From NCBI RefSeq assembly GCF_001647715.1, contig NZ_CP015600.1:4898001-4962000 (forward strand): DNA of 64,000 nucleotides, given 5' to 3'. The position numbers were made by a program, and so were the translations under genes. The DNA comes from Pseudomonas antarctica (lineage in GTDB: Bacteria; Pseudomonadota; Gammaproteobacteria; Pseudomonadales; Pseudomonadaceae). How positions within the stretch are numbered: position 1 is the stretch's first letter; each line of letters starts with the position of its first letter. The notes beneath the pieces are model-generated. The model had not been told where the DNA came from, searched no databases, and saw only the letters and a list, made by a program, of their open reading frames with translations. This document shows, piece by piece, positions 37,545-45,113 of the stretch.

Positions 37545-38542
37545 GGCATAGGTATCTACACATCTTTTTTTATGGGTTGAGTGCTGTGGTTGTCGGGGGG
37601 TGCTGAGTACATATCCGTTGTTTGGGTCACGGCTGACATGGGTTCCGCCCTTACGGCGGGTCACTTTTGGAAAAGAGCCCCAAAAGTAACCAAAAGGGCT
37701 CTTGCCCCACCACTCGGCACCTCGCCTAGGCTCGGTGTGCCCTCACTCCGGCTTCGGACCGTGGGCCGCCGCCATGGGCCATCCTTGGCCCATCGCGGCT
37801 AACCCGGCGTCCTGCCGGGTTACCCACGCTCCAAAGCCTGCGTTCGGCCAGCGTGGTTAACGGGGCGCCTAAGATCAACAGCAGATCAAGATCAAAAGCA
37901 GAGCACGGCGGCCTGGTAGCCGACCTGAGTGGTTAGATCAAAAGCAAAACCGAGGCGGCCTGACAGCCGACCTGATCTTGGAAGCTGAACCCAATCAAAT
38001 GTGGGAGCGGGCTTGCTCGCGAAAGCGGTGTGTCAGTTACAAATAAGTTGACTGACACACCGCTTTCGCGAGCAAGCCCGCTCCCACAGTTGGATCTCAT
38101 TACATCAGGTAGCAGTCGTGTCGCTCTGCCCAGCTATTGATCTGCTTTTGCTTCAACCACTCAGGTCGGCTTTCAGGCCGCCGTGCTCTGCTTTTGATCT
38201 GCTGTTGATCTTGATCTGACAGGCCCCGTTAACCACGATGGCCGAACGCAGGCTTGAATCCGTGGGTAACCCGGCAGGACGCCGGGTTAGCCGCACTGGG
38301 CCAGGGATGGCCCATTGCGGCGGCCCACGGATTCAAGCCGGAGTGCGGGCATGCCGAGCCCAGGCGAGGCACCGAGTGGTGGGGCAAAGACCTTTTGGTT
38401 ACTTTTGGGGCGTTTGCCAAAAGTGACCCGCCGTAAGGGCGGAACCAATAGCAGCCGTTACCGCAGCAACGGATATGTCCTCAATCTACCCAACCCCCTC
38501 ACAGGCTTAAAGCGACACAAAGAGTTGCGTAGATACCTATGC
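37545..38542. repeat. 1-kb imperfect inverted repeat with a REPIN at its centre
   Basis: Left arm from GCATAGGTATCTAC (37545) and right arm ending GTAGATACCTATGC (38542) are largely complementary over more than 400 bp each: both hold ACATATCCGTTG, GGTTCCGCCCTTACGGCGGGTCACTTTTGG, the TAACCCGGCGTCCTGCCGGGTTA hairpin and ATCAAAAGCAGAGCACGGCGGCCTG (each read on its own strand). The midpoint is 38043.5, the same as the REPIN at 38001-38087. Short open frames inside (60 to 110 codons) lack ribosome sites. No transposase is present; this fills the gap between the AraC gene and phoQ. Confidence 0.85.
38001..38087. repeat. REPIN at the axis of the large inverted repeat
   Basis: GTGGGAGCGGGCTTGC to GCAAGCCCGCTCCCAC with nearly perfect inner arms (CTCGCGAAAGCGGTGTGTCAG and complement). 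Its stem is the most complete of all copies in the window. Confidence 0.93.
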
Positions 38543-38543
38543 T

Positions 38544-38620
38544 CATCGCGGGCAAGCCCGGCTCCCACCTTTGATGCGTGCATACCTTCAAAATGTGCGC
38601 GCTGGCTTGCCTGCGATGAG
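38544..38620. repeat. Two diverging REP halves
   Basis: TCGCGGGCAAGCCCGGCTCCCAC (to 38568) and GTGCGCGCTGGCTTGCCTGCGATGA (38595-38620) point away from each other, the opposite order of a REPIN. The second is diverged. They lie 21 bp before the phoQ stop. Confidence 0.7.
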
Positions 38621-38640
38621 GCTGGTACAGCCACTGCACA

Positions 38641-39987
38641 TCAAACAGCCGGGAAGTGAATCTTGAACGCCGCACCACCCAATGGCGAATCCCCAAGGGT
38701 CAGGCGCGCGCTATAGCTTTCAATGATGTCCTTGACCACCGCCAGGCCGATCCCCTGCCCCGGGTGCTGGCGATCCAGCCGTTCACCCCTTTGCAGAATC
38801 CGCGCACGCTGATCAGGCGGTACGCCTGGGCCGTCATCTTCAATGCACAGCTCGATACCTTCGAGATTCTCCACCAGGCTGATGCGCACTTCGCTCAGGC
38901 ACAGGCGATAAGCGTTTTCCAGCAGGTTGCCGAGCATTTCGAGCAAGGCGCCCTTCTCGATCGGTACATCGCACTCGGGCGGCAAGTCAAAAGACACGGT
39001 GACGCGCTTGTCGCGGTAAACCTTATCCAGGGTGTCACACAGGCTTTGCAACACCGGCTCGATACGTACCTGGTGACGCACTAGGCCACTTTTGCGCAAG
39101 CTGGCGCGCTGCAGTTGATAGCCAATCTGTTGGCTCATGCGTTCGATCTGCGATTGCAATACCCAGGCCTGACCGCGTTCTTCCGGCCGCTGGGCCATGT
39201 CTTCGCTCACCCCCTGCAACACGGCCAGCGGGGTTTTCAGGCTGTGGGCCAAATCGTCGAGGGAGTCGCGGTAACGCGCACGTTGCTCACGCTCGCTGTG
39301 CAGCAAACGGTTGAGGGAGCCGGTCAGACGCAGCAGTTCACGGGGGTGTTCTTCGGTAAGGCTTTCGCGGGTGCCGCCTTCGATCTGGTCAAGTTCCTGA
39401 CTCAGGCGCCGCAGGGCTTGCAAGCCCCAGGTCAGCCCCAGCCACAGCAGGGTCAACAATACGAGCAAGGCCGCGCCAAACCCGAGGTAGAGGTTTTCCT
39501 GCAGGCCTTCCAGGGTCAGCTGGTATTCGCGCACCGGTTGCAACGCCACGATACTGAACGCCGCGCTCTTGCCGCCCAGCAGCTTGACCTCGACGTCATA
39601 CACGAAGAACTCCTGGCCACTGGCCTCGCGAATACGCGCAAACTCGTTGCCGCGCCCGTCATAGCGCGGCTTGTAGTTGATGTTTTCTTCCTGGGTCGCC
39701 CGCGAGCGCCAGACCAGATGACCTTCTCGGTCGTAGATATAACCGAGCAGGCGGCTGTCAGTGAGGTTGAAGCGTTCGTCCGGCAACTGCGCCGGCATCA
39801 GCAAGCGGTTGTTTTCGACCCGCGCGGCGGATATCAGGGTGGTGACGTCCGACGCCAGGCGCTGCTCGATGGAATCCTGCAGCGCCAGGCTGAACGCGCC
39901 TTGCATGGCGGGCAACAAGCCCAGCATAAACAGCACGGCCAGGGTGGTGGCCGCGAGCATCAAGCGCACACGTAACGAGCGAATCAA
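38641..39987 (-). CDS. phoQ: Sensor histidine kinase PhoQ
   Basis: 448 residues from a TTG (39987) that overlaps the phoP stop as TTGA. MIRSLRVRLMLAATTL begins the first membrane segment; a periplasmic domain of about 130 residues is acidic at places (DERFNLTDSRLLGYIYDREG); then HAMP, H-box DDLAHSLKTPLAVLQ, N-box GNLLENAYRL, G-boxes DDGPGVPPDQ and GQGIGLAVVKD. It matches P. aeruginosa PhoQ closely by eye and should sense low magnesium or cationic peptides and act on PhoP. Confidence 0.92.
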   Translation of the reverse strand: MIRSLRVRLMLAATTLAVLFMLGLLPAMQGAFSLALQDSIEQRLASDVTTLISAARVENNRLLMPAQLPDERFNLTDSRLLGYIYDREGHLVWRSRATQEENINYKPRYDGRGNEFARIREASGQEFFVYDVEVKLLGGKSAAFSIVALQPVREYQLTLEGLQENLYLGFGAALLVLLTLLWLGLTWGLQALRRLSQELDQIEGGTRESLTEEHPRELLRLTGSLNRLLHSEREQRARYRDSLDDLAHSLKTPLAVLQGVSEDMAQRPEERGQAWVLQSQIERMSQQIGYQLQRASLRKSGLVRHQVRIEPVLQSLCDTLDKVYRDKRVTVSFDLPPECDVPIEKGALLEMLGNLLENAYRLCLSEVRISLVENLEGIELCIEDDGPGVPPDQRARILQRGERLDRQHPGQGIGLAVVKDIIESYSARLTLGDSPLGGAAFKIHFPAV

Positions 39988-40661
39988 CGGCAGCGCTCAT
40001 TGAACAGGTAGCCCAGGCCGCGCACGGTGTCGATCGGCTTGAACCCGGCCGGGCCTTCCAGCTTGCGGCGCAGGCGCCCGACCAGCACTTCGATCACGTT
40101 CGGATCACGCTCGTCGTCATCGGGGTAGAGCTGCTCCATCAAGCGATCCTTGGCCACCACCTGCTGATGGTGACGCATCAAGTATTCGAGAATCCGATAC
40201 TCGTAGGCGGTCAGCGCCAGCGGTTGCTCATCCAGAGAGGCTTGCTTGCGATTGAGGTCCAGCAGCAGCGGCCCGGCGACGATGGTCGACTGGGTAAACC
40301 CGCTGGAGCGGCGCAGCAAGGCGTTCATCCGCGCTTCCAGCTCTTCGAACTGGAACGGCTTGACCACGTAATCGTCGGCGCCGGCGGCCAGGCCCTCGAC
40401 CTTGTCCTGCCAGTTGCCGCGCGCGGTCAGGATCAGGATCGGGAAGGTCTTGGCCTGGCTGCGCAGTTGGCGGATCAGGTCCAGGCCGCCCATGCCGGGG
40501 AGGCCCAGGTCGATAATCGCCAGGTCATGGTTGAATTGCCCGGTCTGGTACAGGGCTTCCTCGGCATTGGCCACGGCTTCGACCACATGACCACTGTCGG
40601 TCAGGCGGGTGAACAGGTGATGACGCAGCAGCGCCTCATCTTCCACGACCAGCAATTTCAT
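39984..40661 (-). CDS. phoP: Response regulator PhoP
   Basis: 225 residues: receiver domain (MKLLVVEDEALLRHHL, phospho-Asp in AIIDLGLPGMGG near 51, Lys in VKPFQFEEL) and OmpR-type winged helix (ERDPNVIEVLVGRLRRKL). The ATG at 40661 has GGAGAG 6 bp upstream; the four codons before it are not needed. The gene follows a small exported-protein gene by 18 bp and overlaps phoQ. PhoP probably binds the 11-bp-period array at 41040-41078. Confidence 0.93.
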   Translation of the reverse strand: MKLLVVEDEALLRHHLFTRLTDSGHVVEAVANAEEALYQTGQFNHDLAIIDLGLPGMGGLDLIRQLRSQAKTFPILILTARGNWQDKVEGLAAGADDYVVKPFQFEELEARMNALLRRSSGFTQSTIVAGPLLLDLNRKQASLDEQPLALTAYEYRILEYLMRHHQQVVAKDRLMEQLYPDDDERDPNVIEVLVGRLRRKLEGPAGFKPIDTVRGLGYLFNERCR

Positions 40662-40679
40662 AAGGCTCTCCAAGGCGAT

Positions 40680-40988
40680 TCAACTGTCCGACAGGGGAAT
40701 ATCATAGCGGCCCTGCAAGTCTTGCGGGCGCAGTTTAATGCCATTGTATTGGCCCGTCAGGTATTCGTAGCCGGTGCGATAGGCGGGCTGAGGCGTGACT
40801 TGCCCCAACGACTGCCCCCACGGCGCGGCCTGACTGCCCGCATCGTCGAAGCTGACACGCTGGATCAGGTTGCTGGATTTTTTGGTTTTTTCGCTACCAA
40901 ATGCCGCAAATGCGCCGTCCGAAGCCTGGACCCCGGCCGTAGCACTGAGCATGGTTAACGCCAACATCAGCTTTTTGATCGCAGTCAT
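40680..40988 (-). CDS. Small exported protein preceding phoPQ
   Basis: 102 residues: signal peptide MTAIKKLMLALTMLSATAGVQA, then a mature 80-residue part with SEKTKKSSNLIQRVSFDD, QPAYRTGYEYLTGQYNGIKL and no Cys. It is the first cistron of the phoPQ operon, the position held by oprH in P. aeruginosa, but is too short for an OprH-type eight-strand barrel and does not look like one. I do not know its function; context suggests a role in the envelope response to low magnesium. Confidence 0.78.
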   Translation of the reverse strand: MTAIKKLMLALTMLSATAGVQASDGAFAAFGSEKTKKSSNLIQRVSFDDAGSQAAPWGQSLGQVTPQPAYRTGYEYLTGQYNGIKLRPQDLQGRYDIPLSDS

Positions 40989-41021
40989 GGTGCTTACCTC
41001 TACGCGTTTGGCTGTTGAAGC

Positions 41022-41078
41022 CAGACTACGCAGGCGCCCCTGAACTCCCCCTGAACGGGCTCTGAACCTGGCCTGAAT
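41022..41078 (-). promoter_or_regulatory. PhoP-box-like array and promoter of the phoPQ operon
   Basis: On the plus strand CTGAAC (41040), CTGAAC (41051), CTGAAC (41062) and CTGAAT (41073) recur every 11 bp, so the minus strand reads GTTCAG-N5-GTTCAG-N5-GTTCAG. This has the hexamer-N5-hexamer layout of PhoP boxes. The last copy ends 11-12 bp before a -10-like TAGTCT, matching the common PhoP-activated promoter type in which the box replaces the -35. Confidence 0.72.
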
Positions 41079-41124
41079 CGTTGCGGGCTATCCACTGGCG
41101 TGGCAACTCGGCAAAATACCGCAC

Positions 41125-41841
41125 ATGACGCCCCTACCCGCTTGCTGTACCCCACTCGATGCCCACTGGCCGCTGCCCGTTCCATTACCGGGCACGGTGT
41201 TTCTCAGCACTCGATTCGACCCGGCCTTACTGATCGCCGACGACTTCCAGCGCAGTGCCGTGCCACCGCCGGCGAGCATCCAGCGCTCGGTGGCCAAGCG
41301 TCAGGCAGAATTCCTCGCCGGCCGCGTGTGCGCCCGCGCGGCGTTGCTACAGCTTGATCAGCTCGATTGCGTGCCGGCCATCGGCGAAGACCGGGCGCCG
41401 GTGTGGCCCGGGCATATCAGCGGCTCGATCACCCACAGCACCGGTCATGCGGCGGCGATTGTCGCGCACAAGGCGCAATGGCGCGGGCTGGGGATGGACC
41501 TGGAGAATGTGCTGACACTGGAACGGGCGGAACGCCTGGCCGGGGAAATTCTCACTGCCGATGAATTGCAGCGCATGGCCGCCTTGCCCCGCGAGCAGAT
41601 CGCCTTGCTGGTGACGCTGACGTTCTCGGTCAAGGAAAGCCTGTTCAAGGCGCTCTACCCGATCGTGCAAAAGCGCTTCTACTTTGAGCATGCCGAGGTG
41701 TTGGAGTGGTCGGCGGCTGGGTATGTGCGGCTGCGGTTGCTGACGGATTTGTCTGCACAGTGGCGCCATGGCACGGAGTTGGAGGGGCAGTTTGTGGTGG
41801 ACGGGGAGCAGTTGTTGAGCCTGGTCGCTATCAGCGCCTGA
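41125..41841 (+). CDS. 4'-phosphopantetheinyl transferase (PcpS/EntD-like)
   Basis: 238 residues. The family motifs are SGSITHSTGHAAAIV (near 97), LGMDLE with metal Asp and Glu (near 121) and FSVKESLFKALYP (near 170). It transfers phosphopantetheine to carrier proteins of fatty acid and siderophore synthesis; Pseudomonas has a single broad-range enzyme, PcpS, so AcpP (21573) is a likely substrate. Divergent from the phoPQ operon with 136 bp between. Confidence 0.9.
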   Translation: MTPLPACCTPLDAHWPLPVPLPGTVFLSTRFDPALLIADDFQRSAVPPPASIQRSVAKRQAEFLAGRVCARAALLQLDQLDCVPAIGEDRAPVWPGHISGSITHSTGHAAAIVAHKAQWRGLGMDLENVLTLERAERLAGEILTADELQRMAALPREQIALLVTLTFSVKESLFKALYPIVQKRFYFEHAEVLEWSAAGYVRLRLLTDLSAQWRHGTELEGQFVVDGEQLLSLVAISA

Positions 41842-41842
41842 T

Positions 41843-41920
41843 AGATAGCTGTCGCAGGCAAGCCAGCGCCCACAGGAGAATGCATTCCAACTGTGGGAGC
41901 GGGCTTGCCCGCGATAGCAG
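41843..41920. repeat. Two REP sequences in diverging order
   Basis: A worn inverse copy (CGCAGGCAAGCCAGCGCCCAC) is followed by an intact GTGGGAGCGGGCTTGCCCGCG at 41893. They lie between the converging PPTase and sensor kinase genes; the second ends 3 bp before the kinase stop. Confidence 0.75.
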
Positions 41921-41922
41921 TG

Positions 41923-43533
41923 TCAGGGTTTATCCTGATCCCGCGGCCAACTCAGGCTAAAGCATGCCCCGCCCAAATTATTGCTCTTGCTGATCAACGC
42001 CCGCCCGCCGTGCCAATAGATAATCCGTCGCACAATCGACAACCCCAGGCCATGCCCGCCCGACGCACGGGTGCGGCTGTCGTCCAGACGCAGGAATGGC
42101 GTAAAGATCCGCTCCCAGGCGCTTTCCGGCACGCCAGGCCCGTCGTCTTCCACATCGATGCGACAACGCACCTGGCCCACCTGATAGCTGATCAACACCT
42201 GGCCCTGGGCATGGCGCATGGCGTTGCTCACCAGATTTTGCAGGGCCCGGTGCAAGTAGCGCGGCTCGGCGTCGACCCAGGCGTCATCCCAATGTGCCGA
42301 AGACAGGCAGATGCCTCGGGCTACGCTGACCTGCGGGCGCAGTGGCGATAATTCGCCGATCACCTGATCCAGTAACGCATTGAGGTCGACCCGCTGGAAA
42401 TTCAGCGCCGGTGCGCCTTGCTCCAGGCGTGCGTAGGTGAGCATTTCGTCCACCAGGCCGTCCAAGTCCTGGATGTCGCTGTCCATGCCTTCCAGATATT
42501 TGCGCCGCGCCTCAGGGGTGGCGGCGTCGCCGATCATCTCCAGACCAAAGCGCAGGCGTGCCACCGGGGTGCGCAGCTCGTGGGAGACCGCGCGCACCAG
42601 TTCGCGCTGGATCGCCAGCAATTGCTGCAAGTGCTCGGCCATGCCATTAAAGGCAGCCGCCAAGCGCCCCACCGAGTCGGCACCCCGAGCCGGTACGCGA
42701 ACCTCGAGGTTGCCTTTGGCAATGCGGGTGGCAGCCGCCTCCAGGCCTTTGAGGCGTCGCTCAAGCTGACGCACCAGTAAATAGACGATCAAACCAATCA
42801 GGGTCAGGCTGATCAGCGCGATCAGGATCAGCCATTGCGGCGGGTAAGGGCTCATTTGATACAGCGGGCCGATTTCCAGTACCCACGGCGTACCGACCAT
42901 GCCGGCAAACACACGGATTGAATCGCCGCCCTTGCCCAAGGCCATCACCGTATCGCCTTCCGACACTCGACGCCGCTGGTCGTCGTCCATGTCCGCCGCA
43001 TCCAGGGTCATGAGGTGCATGTCAAAACCAAAACCCTTGGCTTCCTTGATATCTGCCAGTTTCTGCGGCTGCTCGGCGACAGGGAAGCGCACCAGTTCGT
43101 CCGCCAGCAGGTAAATAGTCGCGCGGGCCAGTTGTTCGCTGATCTGCTGGACTTCGCCCGTGAGTACCAGTTGCGACTGCTCACTGACCAGACGCAGCAC
43201 GCGCGCTGCATGCGGCCCGGTCTGCTCCACCAGTACCTGGCCGCGTTGCAGGCGAGTGCGTTGGCCCAGGTCCAACTGCGCATCGGCCAGCGGGCGCAAT
43301 TCCAGAGGGATGCCCAACAAACGCTCCCACACCGCCAGGGCGCGCTGGCGCTCGATCGGGCTCATGGGCTGCAGGTTGTCGCCCATCAGCGCAAAAGTGC
43401 CGTGGGCCAGGCGCTCACGGTACTGGCCGCTGCGCACTTCATTGAGCAGGTGCAAGGCCAGCACGCCCAGTAATGCGACTAAAACCAGGGCAGCACACAT
43501 ACCGCCGTAGATGCGCAGAAAGATCGAGTTCAC
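41923..43533 (-). CDS. Sensor histidine kinase (RstB-like)
   Basis: 536 residues: N-terminal membrane segment (IYGGMCAALVLVALLGVLAL), a periplasmic domain of about 220 residues, second membrane segment (WLILIALISLTLIGLIVYLL), HAMP, H-box VSHELRTPVARLRF (near 325), N-box QNLVSNAMRHA, G-boxes DDGPGVPESAWERIF and GGHGLGLSIVRRI. It overlaps its response regulator by 4 bp (ATGA). The pair next to nrdA corresponds to PA1158/PA1157. The signal is unknown. Confidence 0.87.
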   Translation of the reverse strand: MNSIFLRIYGGMCAALVLVALLGVLALHLLNEVRSGQYRERLAHGTFALMGDNLQPMSPIERQRALAVWERLLGIPLELRPLADAQLDLGQRTRLQRGQVLVEQTGPHAARVLRLVSEQSQLVLTGEVQQISEQLARATIYLLADELVRFPVAEQPQKLADIKEAKGFGFDMHLMTLDAADMDDDQRRRVSEGDTVMALGKGGDSIRVFAGMVGTPWVLEIGPLYQMSPYPPQWLILIALISLTLIGLIVYLLVRQLERRLKGLEAAATRIAKGNLEVRVPARGADSVGRLAAAFNGMAEHLQQLLAIQRELVRAVSHELRTPVARLRFGLEMIGDAATPEARRKYLEGMDSDIQDLDGLVDEMLTYARLEQGAPALNFQRVDLNALLDQVIGELSPLRPQVSVARGICLSSAHWDDAWVDAEPRYLHRALQNLVSNAMRHAQGQVLISYQVGQVRCRIDVEDDGPGVPESAWERIFTPFLRLDDSRTRASGGHGLGLSIVRRIIYWHGGRALISKSNNLGGACFSLSWPRDQDKP

Positions 43534-44255
43534 AGCGGCATATCGGCGGCGGCTTCGGGGACGAACAGGTAGCCCTTGCTGCGGATGGTCTTGATCAGCC
43601 GTGGGTGGATCGGATCGTCGCCGATTTTCGGCCGAATGCGTGAGATACGCACGTCAATGGAGCGGTCCTGGCCGTCGTAGCCAATACCGCGCAGGGCGAT
43701 AAAGATTTCTTCGCGCGACAGAATGCGCCCGGCATTGGCGACCAGCAGCCACAACAGGTCGAACTCGGCGCTGGTCAACTCGATGCCGCCCTCGTGCAGC
43801 CAGGCTTCGCGCAGGGCATTGTCCACCACCAATGGGCCAAATTGCAGGCGGCGCTGGTTTTCCACGGCAGCAGGTTCCGCGGGCTCGCTGCGCCGCAGCA
43901 AGGCCTGGATACGTGCCAGCAACAAGCGCGGGCGCACGGGTTTACACACATAGTCGTCGGCGCCCATGTCCAGGCCAAGCACCTGGTCCATGTCGTCAGT
44001 GCGTGCGGTGAGCATCAGAATCACGCCGTCATAGCGCTCGCGGACTTTGCGGCAGATGCTCAGGCCATCTTCGCCGGGCAGCATCAGGTCGAGGATCACC
44101 AGGTCAGGCTGTTCGGCGATGATGCGTGCCGCAGCCTGGGCGCCATCGCTTTCTACCGACACCTGCAAGCCGTTGCTCTCAAGGTATTCACGGGTCAACT
44201 CGGCCAATCGCTCGTCGTCCTCGACAATCAATATTTGCCAGGCTTCTTGCTCCAC
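43530..44255 (-). CDS. OmpR-family response regulator (RstA-like)
   Basis: 241 residues from a GTG (44255) with AGGAT upstream. Receiver domain with acidic pocket EDDE, phospho-Asp in VILDLMLPGEDG (near 57) and Lys in CKPVRPRLLL; C-terminal winged helix with DRSIDVRISRIRPKIGD. First gene of the two-component unit; a REPIN lies upstream within 140 bp. Target genes unknown. Confidence 0.9.
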   Translation of the reverse strand: MEQEAWQILIVEDDERLAELTREYLESNGLQVSVESDGAQAAARIIAEQPDLVILDLMLPGEDGLSICRKVRERYDGVILMLTARTDDMDQVLGLDMGADDYVCKPVRPRLLLARIQALLRRSEPAEPAAVENQRRLQFGPLVVDNALREAWLHEGGIELTSAEFDLLWLLVANAGRILSREEIFIALRGIGYDGQDRSIDVRISRIRPKIGDDPIHPRLIKTIRSKGYLFVPEAAADMPL

Positions 44256-44305
44256 GGGTGATCCTCGTCGCGTTAGAGAGAGTGGTCATGACAATGCGGT
44301 CGAAT

Positions 44306-44392
44306 GTGGGAGCTGGCTTGCCCGCGATAGCATCAACGCGGTGTAACTGAATAGACCGCGGTGATGCTATCGCGGGCAAGCCCGGCTTCCAC
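44306..44392. repeat. REPIN upstream of the RstA-like gene
   Basis: GTGGGAGCTGGCTTGCCCGCGATAGCATCA and an inverted partner ending GGCAAGCCCGGCTTCCAC. Both halves are the GCTGG/CCGGC variant with one extra base at right. Confidence 0.88.
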
Positions 44393-44647
44393 ATTTTGAT
44401 CTTCACCGGTCATACCCTATTTGTAATGTTGTACGGGCATAACAGCGACTGTAAGTAGGCCGATTGTAGCCACGGGCCAGCCCTCCAGCACAAGCCGGGA
44501 AATCCATTCGGTGATCACGTTTTTTTGTGATAGGGTTCGCGCGCCCAAAATTCCAATCGGCTGTTTTTACCTTGGAATATTCAGTGACAAACGGCGCAAT
44601 CCAGCCGCACTGCGGCCTACACGGGCGTTCCATGTTTCATACACATT

Positions 44648-44668
44648 TTACCCACAGCGTTATCCACA
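44648..44668 (+). promoter_or_regulatory. Twin DnaA boxes upstream of nrdA
   Basis: TTACCCACA (44648-44656, one change) and TTATCCACA (44660-44668, exact consensus) lie 12 bp apart. DnaA control of nrd genes is established in E. coli. Confidence 0.72.
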
Positions 44669-44694
44669 GGTAGTGCGTTGCTAAGACCCCCAAA

Positions 44695-44741
44695 ACGCAT
44701 TATCTTGTACCTCGGCGCTAAAAAAACCCTACATGTAGGGT
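44695..44741 (+). promoter_or_regulatory. Pair of NrdR boxes upstream of nrdA
   Basis: ACGCATTATCTTGTAC (44695-44710) and the palindrome ACCCTACATGTAGGGT (44726-44741) match the NrdR layout acaCwAtATaTwGtgt at most conserved positions. Their start-to-start spacing is 31 bp, three helical turns, the known spacing for this repressor of ribonucleotide reductase genes. Confidence 0.72.
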
Positions 44742-45113
44742 TTCAAGCGAAAAACCAAACACAGATCAGACAAGAAACTCAAGTGCTTTCTTGCTCCCGT
44801 TTGGTTGAACCAAAGCATTTTTTGAAAGCCCAAACCGCGCACGCGGATGGCAGCCGTTTTCCAGCCACAAGGGCGAAAAACGGTACGGGTGTTGCAGTGT
44901 TTGAAGCGAGCAACTGTCACCCAACAGGAATACGGCGCAGGGTTCTTTAAAGGCCCCAGCCGAAGACTTCGGCATGGAAGCGGCGCGATGAGCTCCCTTC
45001 CTCCTGTCCCGAAGTTGTTATGCCAGGCCAAGGCCTGTTGTAAGTGCTTCAGGACGGAACGGTGGGCACCGTGATGGTGCCCAAATAAATATAGAATGTG
45101 GAGACAACCCCCC

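Larger units (their letters stand above)
44393..45113 (+). promoter_or_regulatory. Control region and leader of nrdA
   Basis: A 721-bp gap without a credible gene. It holds twin DnaA boxes, twin NrdR boxes, an inverted repeat TTCCAA/TTGGAA (44551-44577), and a hairpin GGGCACC/GGTGCCC (45064-45082) 32 bp before the nrdA start. If transcription begins near the NrdR boxes, the leader is about 370 nt, long for this gene. Confidence 0.65.

Noticed and set aside
37581..38659. Several 60-114-codon open frames in the large inverted repeat
   Set aside because: They are mirror copies of one another in the arms, have no ribosome sites and contain Arg/His/Pro-rich strings typical of translated GC-rich repeats.
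45064..45082. GGGCACC/GGTGCCC hairpin before nrdA as a terminator
   Set aside because: It lacks a T run and lies only 32 bp before the start codon; kept only as an unexplained leader hairpin.
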